From: Rhyacophila brunnea
Taxonomy: Eukaryota > Arthropoda > Insecta > Trichoptera > Rhyacophilidae
Direction: 5' to 3'
DNA: 64,000 nucleotides
NCBI GenBank assembly: GCA_022495005.1
Contig: JAGYXB010000665.1
Location: forward strand, 1,612,001-1,676,000
The notes beneath the pieces were generated by a model. That model did no database searches, had not been told where the DNA came from, and saw only the letters and a list, made by a program, of their open reading frames with translations. Positions within the stretch are counted from its first letter, which is position 1, and each line of letters begins with the position of its first letter. Shown here piece by piece: positions 35,010-45,371 of the stretch. The position numbers and the translations under genes were made by a program.

Positions 35010-36030
35010 TTATTTTTTAGCTATAATATTATTTGTACAGATACTTTAATTGCCTTTAGTCAAATCCAATTCAGAGGGGCGGCATTGGCCGGTTTTGGCC
35101 ACTAAGCTGTGGAATTTCAAAAACACTAAGATAGGTAAAGATGACCTTTTTTATAATGTCTTCGGTTTAGCGATAGCATCATTAATTTGTGCATTTTATT
35201 CAATGTAATACGTACGTACCGGCGAATAGTTTTACGTATTCTTTAATCGTTTAGTACTTGCGTTTTCAAGTCTCGCTTGTTCTTCTCTTAGTATTTCCCA
35301 TGATCACCTTTCTTACGGAGTGAGTTATTATTATTTGTTTACATATTTTTCTAGTAACAAGGAGTTCAAGAATGCGGCCGTTCATGCATCTTCTCATCAC
35401 ATTCAAATGGACCTGACTCGACTACGCGCTACAGATAATGCATCAAAAGAGTAACTCTTGCTGTGTGCCTGTTCAACCCGACATAAATACTATCCACATT
35501 ATTTGTATAATACCTACATAATATGAATATGTTTTCAATAGGTTTGTGTCTGAGATGTTCCAATTTATGTATGTGAAGAATATAATATATGAAGTAATTT
35601 AAATAATCGTCTTTTATTATTTTCACTGCTATTATTTACATGAAGACTTTGAATTATAAAATAACATACACTCAATTATTATGTAATTATATATTTTAAT
35701 TTTTCTTACTTATTTCCACAATTATTATGTTAAATTTAATATCGGGCTTGTCTTTATGACATACTCAATTTAAATATGACTGTAGAAATAAGTACGAAAA
35801 ATAAAAAAATATATAACTTCTATAATAATTGATTGTATGTTATTTTATAATCCAATTTTTAATTAAAATATATTTTCAAAATTGGCGGGCTTTTTCGATA
35901 GTAGTTCAGGTACAGCTCAGAGATGGCGCTGTATAGCGGTAATAATTTTGTTCGACTCTTGCGAATCTAAAGTATCTTATATGGTATGTTTTCAATGTAA
36001 AATGGTTCTACTACCTACAATCTATCCTAT
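35010..36030. other. No recognised feature
   Basis: AT-rich after the P-element remnant. No domain, RNA gene or inverted repeat could be supported. The downstream P-element terminus should lie here if preserved, but I could not locate it. Confidence 0.25.
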
Positions 36031-36036
36031 TCTATT

Positions 36037-36281
36037 CAGGGCTCGAAATGGACCGGAACGCACCGGAGCGCCGTCCTGTCCGTCCGTTTAATTATCGCTC
36101 CGTCTCGTGGAAATATTAATTTGACCGTCTGAGCTAGATATTTCATATAATAAAAAAAAATAACACACTTAGTTTTATAAATCACATTTACAATTATTGC
36201 AGTATTATAGTATAATATAGTTGATATTTTCATAAAATTATCAAGCGCTCCGGTTCGTAAAATTTTCCATTTCGAGCGCTG
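36037..36281. mobile_element. hAT MITE (CAGGGCTCGAAATGG family), intact
   Basis: Starts CAGGGCTCGAAATGGACC and ends CCATTTCGAGCGCTG. The flanks ATTCTATT at 36029-36036 and 36282-36289 are an exact 8-bp duplication, diagnostic of hAT transposition. Length 245 bp, non-coding. Related copies are at 27903, 43955 and a fragment at 49321. Confidence 0.92.
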
Positions 36282-36628
36282 ATTCTATTATAACGGTCGC
36301 TACGCCTGGAAAAAGTAACATCGTATGTAAACTACTCTTACCATACTATTATTATTATAGCAATAAAACGAATGATACAATAATGTATCTGTGGAATCGT
36401 CTTTGAATGTATAGCTGGTACGCAATCCAAAAATGATTTAAGCTTAGCGAAGATTCAATCCGTTCATAAATGATTTTACTTTAGAGCTGAAAACAAATAT
36501 TTTTTTATAAACTGTTTCAAATCAAACAGTAAAGTTACACTATGTAATAATAATTTACAAAGTTACTGTGAACAGTAAAATATCAGTAGAAAAGTCAATC
36601 ATGAGTGTCAATAAAAACTAAAAAAATC

Positions 36629-36699
36629 TGCATCGGCCGGGAATCGAACCCGGGCCGCCCGCGTGGCAGGCGAGCATTCTACCACTGAACCACCGATGC
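36629..36699 (-). tRNA. tRNA-Gly (GCC), copy 1
   Basis: The reverse complement starts GCATCGGTGGTTCAGTGGTA and folds into a 71-nt cloverleaf including the discriminator A. The anticodon loop has GCC in CTGCCAC, and the T arm CCGGGTTCGATTCCCGG is perfect. A T-run terminator follows on the minus strand. It is identical to copy 2 at 39918. Confidence 0.95.
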
Positions 36700-36884
36700 C
36701 TCGAGCGAAATTAAAAAAATTAATCTATATATATTAATAATTTTTCCGTAACCCGGGTGATTTTATATTTTCTCTATTTTTCTATAATCTAAGATTTTCT
36801 CCTTTCCTAACGAATATTAATATTTTGCATCGCCTATTATTATACTGCTGTAGGAAAAATCTAAAATGCTGCCTAGTCCAGAAT

Positions 36885-37215
36885 GTTAGCGAACCTTTTT
36901 ACGTACGCGTGCCAAAAAATTTCCCAAATATAATTTTTTGACTGTCTGATGTGCCGACCTTTTTTCCACAGGGAAAAATAAGATAAATAATAAGTAAGAA
37001 TTCTATTAAAAAAGTTCAAATATACTTAGTTTGGTTCTTTACACATAGATTGACGCCAGAATTGCTCCGGTCAGGTGAGGAATTCTCTCGCTACAGTGCA
37101 ACAGTATCTTATCTATGAGTGCAACTAGTCTCAGGCATTGTAACATTATTGTAAATCGATCAAAATCAGACATTCGCCATGCGGCTACCCCCGCCGCTTG
37201 ATGAGGTCAGTGCGA
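36885..37215 (-). mobile_element. Truncated copy of the hAT element at 44591
   Basis: GCGAACCTTTTTACGTACGC and TGCCAAAAAATTTCCC, then GATTGACGCCAGAATTGCTC, CTCTCGCTACAGTG and CGATAATATGTGTGATGCAT match the minus strand of 44591-45236. The far end is missing. Confidence 0.7.
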
Positions 37216-37427
37216 TAATATGTGTGATGCATAAAACCAATGGACCCGGCTTATGGAATTTAAATTAAACGTAATACCTAGTCATTCTTGAAAAGTATCT
37301 GGCTAACTATTTCTTTTATTCGAGGAATAATTTACAAAATTTAAGAATGTACCATTCTAATTATTGAACATACATAATTTCGAAAAACAATATTATAACA
37401 ACCAATAGAAAAAATCTTTTTGAAAAA

Positions 37428-37495
37428 AGTAAGCCACCCGGCTGGAATCGAACCAGCATCTCTTGGGGTTAGCTTCAGTCGGGTGGCTTACTTTT
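37428..37495 (-). repeat. tRNA-like hairpin lacking an anticodon arm
   Basis: The reverse complement has a perfect T-arm-like GCTGGTTCGATTCCAGC enclosed by long complementary ends (AGTAAGCCACCCG with CGGGTGGCTTACT). The D and anticodon arms are too short for a tRNA. It abuts, in opposite orientation, the tail of the repeat at 37496. It could be a rearranged SINE head. Confidence 0.5.
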
Positions 37496-37823
37496 GTGCG
37501 ATTTTTTTCGTGTGAAAAAATAAATTATGTGTTACATGTGACACGCCAAAAATACACTCTGATCTGATTTTCCATACGCGCCTAAAGAAGTATAACTTCA
37601 ATAACATTCCCATACACTTTTCTTGTAAAATTGTTCCATCAATAGTAAAAAAGTCACGTTTTTTAAGATTTCAAAATATATGGTTGCACGTTGCACGATA
37701 GGTAACTATATAACTTGTTGAAGTTATACTTCTTTAGGCGCGTTTGGAAAATCAGACCAGAGTGTATTTTTAGCGTGTGACATGTAACACATAATTTATT
37801 TTTTCACATGAAAAATATCACAC
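37496..37823. repeat. Inverted repeat with about 105-bp arms
   Basis: The arm 37496-37599 (GTGCGATTTTTTTCGTGTG ... CGCGCCTAAAGAAGTATAAC) is the reverse complement of 37729-37823. The spacer is about 130 bp. The right arm continues into the longer repeat 37729-38556, so this probably records insertion of two copies of the same family head to head. Confidence 0.75.
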
Positions 37824-38556
37824 TCGATTGGTTCGAACCACGATTGTTCGGTTATCAGCCGAACGTACTGTCTTTACGCCACAGTATGATAATGCAATCG
37901 TGACGATTATACAGTATAATATTATAGTTTATTCCGTTGCCTAGGCAGCGAATTTATTATTATATGCACGAAGAATTTTTCCGTTGTCTAGGAAACGAAT
38001 TTATTATTGTTGGCCAAAATAAAATAAAAACAATGAGAAATAATTAAATAATTTATTTAGTGATATAAGTTAAAGTGTCTAGAAATAAACCAGCGGCACT
38101 CCAATAAACGGCCCTTTTTATTCTAGTTTTAATTGATATGGGGCTATTAAAACGTCAATTCTATCTTTATCATACTTTATTATTTGACAGATCTGAAACA
38201 TGACGCCTCGCGCAATGATGTGACACATCATTATATGCATACATCAGCCGACTATAGTGACCATAGAATAAGGAGTATCGATTATTTTGCTTGGTGAAAA
38301 ATATTCTTTCGCGTTGTGAATTGTACCTACCTACTCCTTTTTATGTGATTAACTAATATTTTTAAGTGTGCGAAGTACGTTACTTTTGTTTGGTATTACT
38401 TACATAATATTTAGTTATGTGAAAACTATTTTCTGTTTGAATATTTTTGGTTGATCTGAATTTTGACTAACGCGGTGTGCGATTATTTTATTTTGTTACG
38501 CCAAAGAAGTATAACTTCTAACGCGCGTACATAAGTACACACACTGATTTTTTTTA
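37729..38556. repeat. Interspersed repeat with tRNA-like promoter, copy 1
   Basis: Shares with 56228-56775 the following blocks in order: TTCTTTAGGCGCGTTTGG, GTGTGACATGTAACACATAA, a minus-strand tRNA-like region (37824-37884; B box GGTTCGAACC), GCCACAGTATGATAATGCAA, CCGTTGCCTAGGCAGCG, TAAAGTGTCTAGAAATAAAC, and AACGCGCGTACATAAGTACA. A GAAGTTATACTTC-type palindrome occurs near both ends. It may be a SINE joined to a larger repeat. Confidence 0.65.
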
Positions 38557-38559
38557 TAT

Positions 38560-39905
38560 ACTTGATTATCTTCTTATATATTATGTTAATGTGATGAGGG
38601 TTGCATATTACTTGGTTTTTCCAGAAAGGGCTCGCGAAACGAAAAAGGTTGGTATTGCGAATTTGAGTATTTTTCAGATGCAATGCATTTTAGAATATTA
38701 ACTTCGGGTGAATTCATTTTTTACATCATACAGTAACAAATCGACACCTCCTACGTAGAGTATTGTAACTTCAAAATCGCAACTTTACAGGAGAGCGGTT
38801 TAAAGATACAAAAGCTTGGTGTAAGTCGACCTTTTGAATGTTTTGCACCAAATTTGGGATGTCAATTGTAAATTATAAATAGATTTGTTTTGCATTAAAG
38901 GATATCTAATATTTTATGTGGTTAATCAGAAAATGCAGTTACAACATTATAATGCGGAAAAGAATTTGTTCGAAACATTGTATAAAGCACATACAATAGT
39001 TTACGGCGGAACCTCTTACATGCATTTAGTTGTATGTGATACTTATTATAATTTACGTCGTCATGGTTTTGGTGAAATATATTGTATATGTTAGATACAA
39101 TCCTTCACCTAGGATTTTTTGCGTATTTAAAATCATAATTCGGTAATAACAATAATTAAAAGTTATGGTATGGGTCGTCAGATAGGTAGGTTGGAAAAAA
39201 TACAATACTATAATATAAAATTGCTTTTATTGTCATTTAATAAAACATTAAATAAATTTAAGACTTTCATGACATGATAAAAATTAAACAAACAGAAAAA
39301 ATAGAGAAGAAATAATTTCAATCAAAAATCTAATTCAAGGAAGTATGCAAATATTGAAATAAAATTAAAAGCAAAAAAGAAAAATTACAATCACTTCAAA
39401 CCAACGTTTTTGGTTAAATAATAATATATCAAAGGAAAATCAGACAAGAGAATAACAATGGGTGATTAAGTGGAAGGGTGCACTTCAGGTTAAAATATAA
39501 GTGAAACTGAAAAAAAATCATTCTGCAACTATATTTTTAGTTTGGAATTAATTTTCAATTATATGATGCGAAAAAAGAAGCATGCACAATTTAAAACATA
39601 CAACCGAAAAGAGATTTTTTACACTGACATATTAATTATTAAGCCGATATTATTTTCATCGTACAAAAACACAATTTGCTATAGGTGTTCGTATTTACAA
39701 ATTAATCATTATTGGTCGGTCTACTTTCTATTTTGGTGTTCTTCGTACCTATTGTCAATATGTAGGTAGGTATCTACCTAGGTACGCTACTTGATTGGTT
39801 TAATGTGCTCATCAAATGGAGTGCTCGTATACTTTACAAATACTATCAAACGGTATGTATGATAATACTTTCTTCATAAACAAACATAAAAAATAGCAAT
39901 ATTTT
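38560..39905. other. No recognised feature
   Basis: AT-rich. Open frames at 38885-39094 and 39542-39769 (plus) show no domain or splice support. It separates the two tRNA-Gly genes together with the repeat above. Confidence 0.25.
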
Positions 39906-39917
39906 TATCCAAAAACA

Positions 39918-39988
39918 TGCATCGGCCGGGAATCGAACCCGGGCCGCCCGCGTGGCAGGCGAGCATTCTACCACTGAACCACCGATGC
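39918..39988 (-). tRNA. tRNA-Gly (GCC), copy 2
   Basis: Seventy-one bases identical to the gene at 36629-36699, same strand, about 3.3 kb away. The A run at 39911-39915 is the terminator when read on the minus strand. Flanking sequences differ, so this is not a recent large duplication, or the flanks have since been replaced by repeats. Confidence 0.95.
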
Positions 39989-40216
39989 CCGGGAAGTTCG
40001 ACGATGGGCAGAAATCAAATTTGCGAAGTGAACTACTTTTGGTTATAGCTATACGCTATACGCACTTTCTTTAATTTAGCCCCCCTCCCGACCCCAGAAA
40101 AATGCATCAGCCACCAAAATATATCTTTTTAATTTACTAGTCGATAATTATTCGACCGATTGGTCGGTGAGATCAACAAATTCGCGTTTCCATTATCGTA
40201 TACATACCGCATTGTA

Positions 40217-43200
40217 GGGTGGACGCTCCTATAGTCAGCCTGTGCCTAATGTCAGCCTCTTTCATCATTTCGTGAAATAATAAGAAAATTATGCATTGTA
40301 TCACCATCTATGAGAACGTTTATGAACTAGTATCCAATGAACCAAACATGGTTTCAAAATGGCAGTTGTAACTTATTTTCTGTCCCTATATTCAGCCGTT
40401 GCTTTCAAACAAGTGAAGACCTGTGCCATTCTTCCTCGTGCTACTAATAAATTTGCAGTTGACAACCATTTCAAAGTAAGTTCAAAAACCCTCAATTTTA
40501 CTTATATTGTTGAGTTAAGTGTTATTTTACGTTTTGGTGATTGTTTTTCCTTGTTTTCAAGCATTTAATTGACGGTTATTATGCTTGATTTTTGCAATTT
40601 TGTGGTGGCTGACTTTAGGAACATATTTTGTTAGAGCATCCTAAAGTCAACCATGGGGGCTGACCTTTGGCTATGAGTCAGTTCTTTCAAATATGGAATC
40701 TAAGTATGTAGTAGTGTTCTCTATCTTTCCAATTTGATCGTACATACACAAACATAATAATTTAAAGAAAAATACCAAAGGTCAGCCGCCTCATTTTGTT
40801 TTGGGGTAGACGTGGCTGACTTTAGGAAATTAATGCTCCAAATGTCGGCCGTCAACGTGCTTATACTCTTTTAATGGCTTGATCAATGGATTCAGTGTTA
40901 TATTTTTGTTCAAGGTATTCACATAACTAAGTTCGTCATGCCGAAAGAGAAGAGGATCATGCCGAATGGGTATAGAAGACCTCTTCTACAATATGACAGG
41001 AGCAAAATTGAAGATGCACTCCAAGCAATAAGGGGAGATCAAGTCAGCATTAGAGAAGCCAGCAGAAAATATGGAGTTCCGAGAGGAACTCTACAAGATC
41101 GTCTCCACGGCAGAGTTGCTGAAAATAAAAATATGGGTCGAGATACCACATTAAGCAAAGAGGAAGAAGAGTCGTTGGTGCAATGGTTATCAGAATTGTC
41201 CAAATGTGGATTTTCAAGAAAAAAAGATGATCTGTTGAATACAGTTCAAAAAATTATGAAAGATGATAAACGGCCAAACCCGTTTACTAATGACCGGCCT
41301 GGAAGAAAATGGTACGACCTGTTTATTAAGAGACACCCAATATTGAATGAGCGTGTTCCGGAAGGAATTAGTAAGGGTAGAGCAGTTGTTACAGAAGAAT
41401 ACATTCGTAAATGGTTTTATGATCTTAAAAAATACTTGAATGATATAAAAGCTATCGACCTTTTGGAAGACCCAAGAAGAATTCTAAATGGCGATGAAAC
41501 CAGTTTTAGTGTTTGCCCAAAAACCGGAAAAGTTATCGCCTCAAAAGGCTGGAAAAATGTTTATGAAATCCAAGCCGGGAATGAAAAAGAGACTATAACG
41601 GTATTATTAGTCTTTACAGCGGCAGGTGACACGTTACAACCGATGGTCGTCTTTCCATATGTTCGGCCGCCGCGAGACGTAATTGAAAGTATGCCCGATG
41701 GGTGGTTTCTTGGTCGTTCGGAGACTGGATGGATGAGAAGTGAAATATTCTTTGAATATGTGGCCAATGCAGTGAATGTGTGGTTGGAAAAAAACTCTGT
41801 ACCAAAACCGGTACTCTTGTTGGTAGATGGGCATAAATCCCATCTTACTCTTGAACTCAACAAATTCTGTAATGACAATCAAATCATTCTGTATGCACTG
41901 CCTCCAAACACGACTCACTTAATGCAACCAGCAGATGTTAGCGTTTTCCGGCCTCTCAAAGTCGAATGGCGAAAAACTGTTAGAGAATGGCAAGGAAATC
42001 CAGAAAATTTTAATTCAGTATTATCTAAGAGCACCTTTTGTCCGTTATTGAACCAAGTCCTAAAAAATGATATGACGGAAATTATTAAGAATGGTTTTAG
42101 AAAATGTGGGCTTTTCCCGTTTAACCCTGATGCTGTCGACTACACCAAGTGTATTCAAAATACATTAGAGCGTGCCGAAAACACCAACAAGAATGAACAA
42201 ATGACTCCTGGAGGTGCGGTTACTTTTAGCCGAGAACAAATAATAACGGCACAAAACATAATCAAAAGCTTAAAAAAACAATTAGAAGATGAACATATAG
42301 ATGCACTTCGTGTTATCGAAATTATCGAAACTTCTTTCAATGTAGCAGACAATAGTGTTGTCACTATTGGAAACTACATTTTAAAATCCAGTGGCGTTCT
42401 GGAAGTAGATGCTGACCCTCAACCCTCAACTTCAGGCTATGTAACAGACGAATTCCAAATTACTGAAAGAATAATAAACCCCAACCAAGAAGATACCGAA
42501 AATAATTCATTTTTACCTAATCTTGACGATGCTATTGAATCACTGGACATGATAAACAATTTAAATTTCTCTCCTCTCTCAAGCCCTGCCTCAATTATTA
42601 CAAAGTCTGGAAATACCCCACCTTCGTCATTGCCCGCAACACCTTTGTCATGCGCACCCAATAAAATGACAAGAGGAATATCTCCTTTCTTCAAAAATCA
42701 CCTGTTTACTCCAAAATGTTTGCAATTTGGAAAAAGAAAATTGAAACCAGGAGATCAGATGCCGATGGCAATTTCATCTGATGCTTGGAAGAACTACATG
42801 AACAAAAAAGAAGGAATAAAACAGGCACTGGTAGAGAAGAGGATTGAAAGGCAGGAAGCTATAAAAAAAAGAAAAGAAGAACAGGCTACAAAAATAAAAG
42901 AACGAGTGAAAAGAAAGGAAGAACAAGTGCAACGAAAAAGAAACATCACCAAACACCAGATCGTAGGACGAAAGATTAGAGAAACTAAAAAAAAATTAAA
43001 AGTAACATCTACACAATCTAAAATTTCATGTAATGGATGTGAAGAAGATTTAATCAGTGATGTGGACGATGATGATCTCAAAAATGTTGGCTGCGACATC
43101 TGTCCAAGATGGTATCATCTCAAGTGTACCCAAAAACGGGGTATACCTTATGTGGAAGTTGCTTCTAACAAATTTACTTGCCATATCTGTCTGCTAACTA

Positions 43201-43556
43201 TGTAGATGAAAATAAAATTACTACTGTTGTGACTGCACATACCTAAATATTTAGTTTAATTTCATGGAAAATGTACCCTGCTGGATATCTATCGACTTAG
43301 GTTGACTTTAGGAACACAAAAGGCTGGAGATAGGCACATGGTGGCTGACATTGGGTGATTTTGGCATATTATTTTTAAAAGGCCGTTAAATTAATTTAAT
43401 CAAAACAAATAACATTTTAAGTACGACAAGTGGATAACCTTTTCTCTGAACTATAATAAGGTATAATTGTTAGAATCTTAATAGCTATATACTATTTTTT
43501 AAACTGTTTTAAATCAAGTAAAAACCTTAAGTGGCTGACCTTTGGGACATTCACCC
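40217..43556 (+). mobile_element. Apparently complete pogo-like (Tc1/mariner) DNA transposon
   Basis: The ends GGGTGGACGCTCCTATAGTC and, in reverse complement, GGGTGAATGTCCCAAAGGTC match at 17 of 24 positions including the shared GTCAGCC. TA dinucleotides flank both ends (40215-40216, 43557-43558). The 3.34 kb body carries one long intact transposase gene. Motifs of the form GGCTGAC(T/C/A)TT(T/A)GG occur in both orientations near each end: about 40234, 40251, 40607, 40658, 40781, 40814, 43343 and 43533, with a GGTTGAC variant at 43301. They are likely transposase-binding sites. Confidence 0.88.
40938..43205 (+). CDS. pogo-like transposase with Psq HTH, DDE and PHD finger
   Basis: Uninterrupted 755-residue frame with an ATG start. 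Residues about 15-60 form a Psq-type helix-turn-helix (YDRSKIEDALQAI, SIREASRKYGVPRGTLQDRL). About 70-150 is a CENP-B-like second HTH region. The DDE_1 catalytic domain has D186 (NGDETSF), D297 (LLVDGHKSH) and D333 (MQPADVSVFRPLK). A low-complexity linker follows, then a highly basic coiled-coil region (about 625-690). A C-terminal C4HC3 PHD-like finger has C698, C701, C719, C722, H727, C730, C748 and C751. Cut-and-paste transposition is the expected activity. All key residues are present, so it may be active or recently active. A domesticated gene is less likely given the flanking TIRs. Confidence 0.92.
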   Translation: MPKEKRIMPNGYRRPLLQYDRSKIEDALQAIRGDQVSIREASRKYGVPRGTLQDRLHGRVAENKNMGRDTTLSKEEEESLVQWLSELSKCGFSRKKDDLLNTVQKIMKDDKRPNPFTNDRPGRKWYDLFIKRHPILNERVPEGISKGRAVVTEEYIRKWFYDLKKYLNDIKAIDLLEDPRRILNGDETSFSVCPKTGKVIASKGWKNVYEIQAGNEKETITVLLVFTAAGDTLQPMVVFPYVRPPRDVIESMPDGWFLGRSETGWMRSEIFFEYVANAVNVWLEKNSVPKPVLLLVDGHKSHLTLELNKFCNDNQIILYALPPNTTHLMQPADVSVFRPLKVEWRKTVREWQGNPENFNSVLSKSTFCPLLNQVLKNDMTEIIKNGFRKCGLFPFNPDAVDYTKCIQNTLERAENTNKNEQMTPGGAVTFSREQIITAQNIIKSLKKQLEDEHIDALRVIEIIETSFNVADNSVVTIGNYILKSSGVLEVDADPQPSTSGYVTDEFQITERIINPNQEDTENNSFLPNLDDAIESLDMINNLNFSPLSSPASIITKSGNTPPSSLPATPLSCAPNKMTRGISPFFKNHLFTPKCLQFGKRKLKPGDQMPMAISSDAWKNYMNKKEGIKQALVEKRIERQEAIKKRKEEQATKIKERVKRKEEQVQRKRNITKHQIVGRKIRETKKKLKVTSTQSKISCNGCEEDLISDVDDDDLKNVGCDICPRWYHLKCTQKRGIPYVEVASNKFTCHICLLTM

Positions 43557-43954
43557 TATACCTACTTCATCATCCGCTGTTTCATACACTACTGAATGAA
43601 GGTCTCCTTTAGCTCCTTACATTCATCTAAATTAATGAATTCGTCGATTTACTATTTTGGCTGTGAACCTGCCCAACCTCCATCATAATTTCAATATTAA
43701 ACTGCTGACAAGATATTTACTTTTTAATTACCACATTAAATAGCATGCAAATTATATCTAAAGGCCACCTAGTCGTTACACGCTAGGCGCGTCTTTAGCG
43801 TCCAATGTATTAAGAGACAACGTGAGAGTTAATGTTATAATTATATTAATAATCCACGCGTTTTAATATTAACAATTTAATCAATCGTATTAATAATAAC
43901 AATAACATTCAGCTGAAAATATATGGGCCAATTATCCCATTATCTGATCAAGAC

Positions 43955-44191
43955 CAGGGCTCGAAATGGAACGGAACGCACCGGAGCGCCGTTCCGGCTC
44001 GTGAAATTTGTAAAATTATCGCTCCGTCTCGTGGAAAAAATATGTTGATCGTCTGAGCTAGATAGGCCATAAAATAGAATATCTGACACACTTACTTTTA
44101 TAAAATACACATACGATTTGATAACTATGTAAATATCTTCAGAAAATTTGTCGAGCGCTCCGGTTCGTAAACTTTTCCATTTCAAGCGCTG
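43955..44191. mobile_element. hAT MITE (CAGGGCTCGAAATGG family), intact
   Basis: Starts CAGGGCTCGAAATGGAACGG and ends TTCCATTTCAAGCGCTG. The flanks ATCAAGAC at 43947-43954 and 44192-44199 are an exact 8-bp duplication. Length 237 bp. It landed at the outer edge of another hAT-type end (CAGTGGCGTCC from 44199): the last base of the duplication is the first base of that end. Confidence 0.93.
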
Positions 44192-44198
44192 ATCAAGA

Positions 44199-44580
44199 CA
44201 GTGGCGTCCCGTAGAGGTAGGCAGGCCATGCGTTGATTAGGTGTGGCAAATTATAAAGGGCGGCAAATAAAAGAACGAATGCGATCATTACACCTTTTGA
44301 AAGCAGTTTTCCATGAAGCAAACGATGCGGCCGCTTCGTTAGAAAGTATCGACATCTTAGTTTTAAAAAAACATAAAGGGGGCTCCAAACATGGCAATGC
44401 CACAAACCTCCATGTACCCAAAACACCGCTGTTTGAGAGTATATACAGTTATAGTACGTATTTTTTTCAAGAATTCTGTTCTGCCTCAAGGCGTCACTTT
44501 CGTTACGGAAGTCACTGGGCCCAGATACCCATACACTACGAATGACAGCTATCTTTCATATTTCATGATAATAATACGTA
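44199..44580. mobile_element. Fragment with hAT-type left end
   Basis: Begins CAGTGGCGTCCCGTAGAGGT then AGGCAGGCCATGCG, resembling other CAGTGGCG ends in the window. The following sequence contains short overlapping frames on both strands (for example AANDAAASLESIDILVLKKH type content) without recognisable domains. The right end was not found. Confidence 0.4.
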
Positions 44581-44590
44581 CCCACTAAGA

Positions 44591-45236
44591 CAGGGATGGC
44601 GAACCTATGGCACGCGAGATGATTTTGCATGGCACGCGTTTGAAGAGAAAATAATACCTACAATACTAATAAATGACACATCAGATTGTATAAAAAATAG
44701 CAGGCAAATACTCTTCAAGAATAAACATTATGTTTATATAATTGCAAAGGTGAATCCTTACACTTTATGCGTCATACATATATAATATTATCGCACTAAC
44801 CTCATCAGGCGGCGGGGAATGCCGCGCCGCGAAACACTAGTTTTGATCGATTTACAATGCTTGAGACCACTGTAGCGAGAGATTGCCTCATCTGATCGGA
44901 GCAATTCTGATATCAATTTGTGCGTAAATAACCAAACTAATGAATACATTAACAAACGATTTCATTTCTACCCATAAAAAATGACTGCACCAAATAAGAA
45001 ACAAAAACTTGGTGAAGCTATTCTGACAGTCAGTTTCGAAATTGGTGGACCGAAATGAATCTCGTAGGTAATTAAAGTGTAAGTGATAAAACTATGTTCT
45101 GTGAGTGGTATCTAGAACATCCATCCATTTTTTCAAAAGAATTTTTATGAACTATTTTCCTCGGCACGGAACGACAGTTGGAAAATAATATTTGGGAATT
45201 TTTGGCACGCGTACGCAAAAAGGTTCGCCATCCTTG
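44591..45236. mobile_element. hAT-type non-autonomous element
   Basis: Left end CAGGGATGGCGAACCTATGG then CACGCG. The right end in reverse complement is CAAGGATGGCGAACCTTTTT followed by GCGTACGCGTGCC. The flanks are CACTAAGA and CACTAAAA, an 8-bp duplication with one difference. Length 646 bp, with no transposase frame. A truncated relative is at 36885-37215. Confidence 0.85.
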
Positions 45237-45371
45237 CACTAAAACATACGACCCCTCCCCCATATTTGTATAAAAGAGAATTTTTAACCGGTTGAAGAAA
45301 GCACAATATTAATAATAATCATAAAGAGGGGTTTTGTGTAACAATTTATTGATTAAACACTTATAATTTTA

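Noticed and set aside
40359..40568. 5' coding exon of the pogo transposase
   Set aside because: A donor-like AAA|GTAAGT is present, but splicing to the acceptor-like site before 40938 would not keep frame with the transposase.
42774..43099. Minus-strand frames across the pogo transposase
   Set aside because: They are complements of the Lys/Glu-rich coiled-coil coding region and have no independent support.
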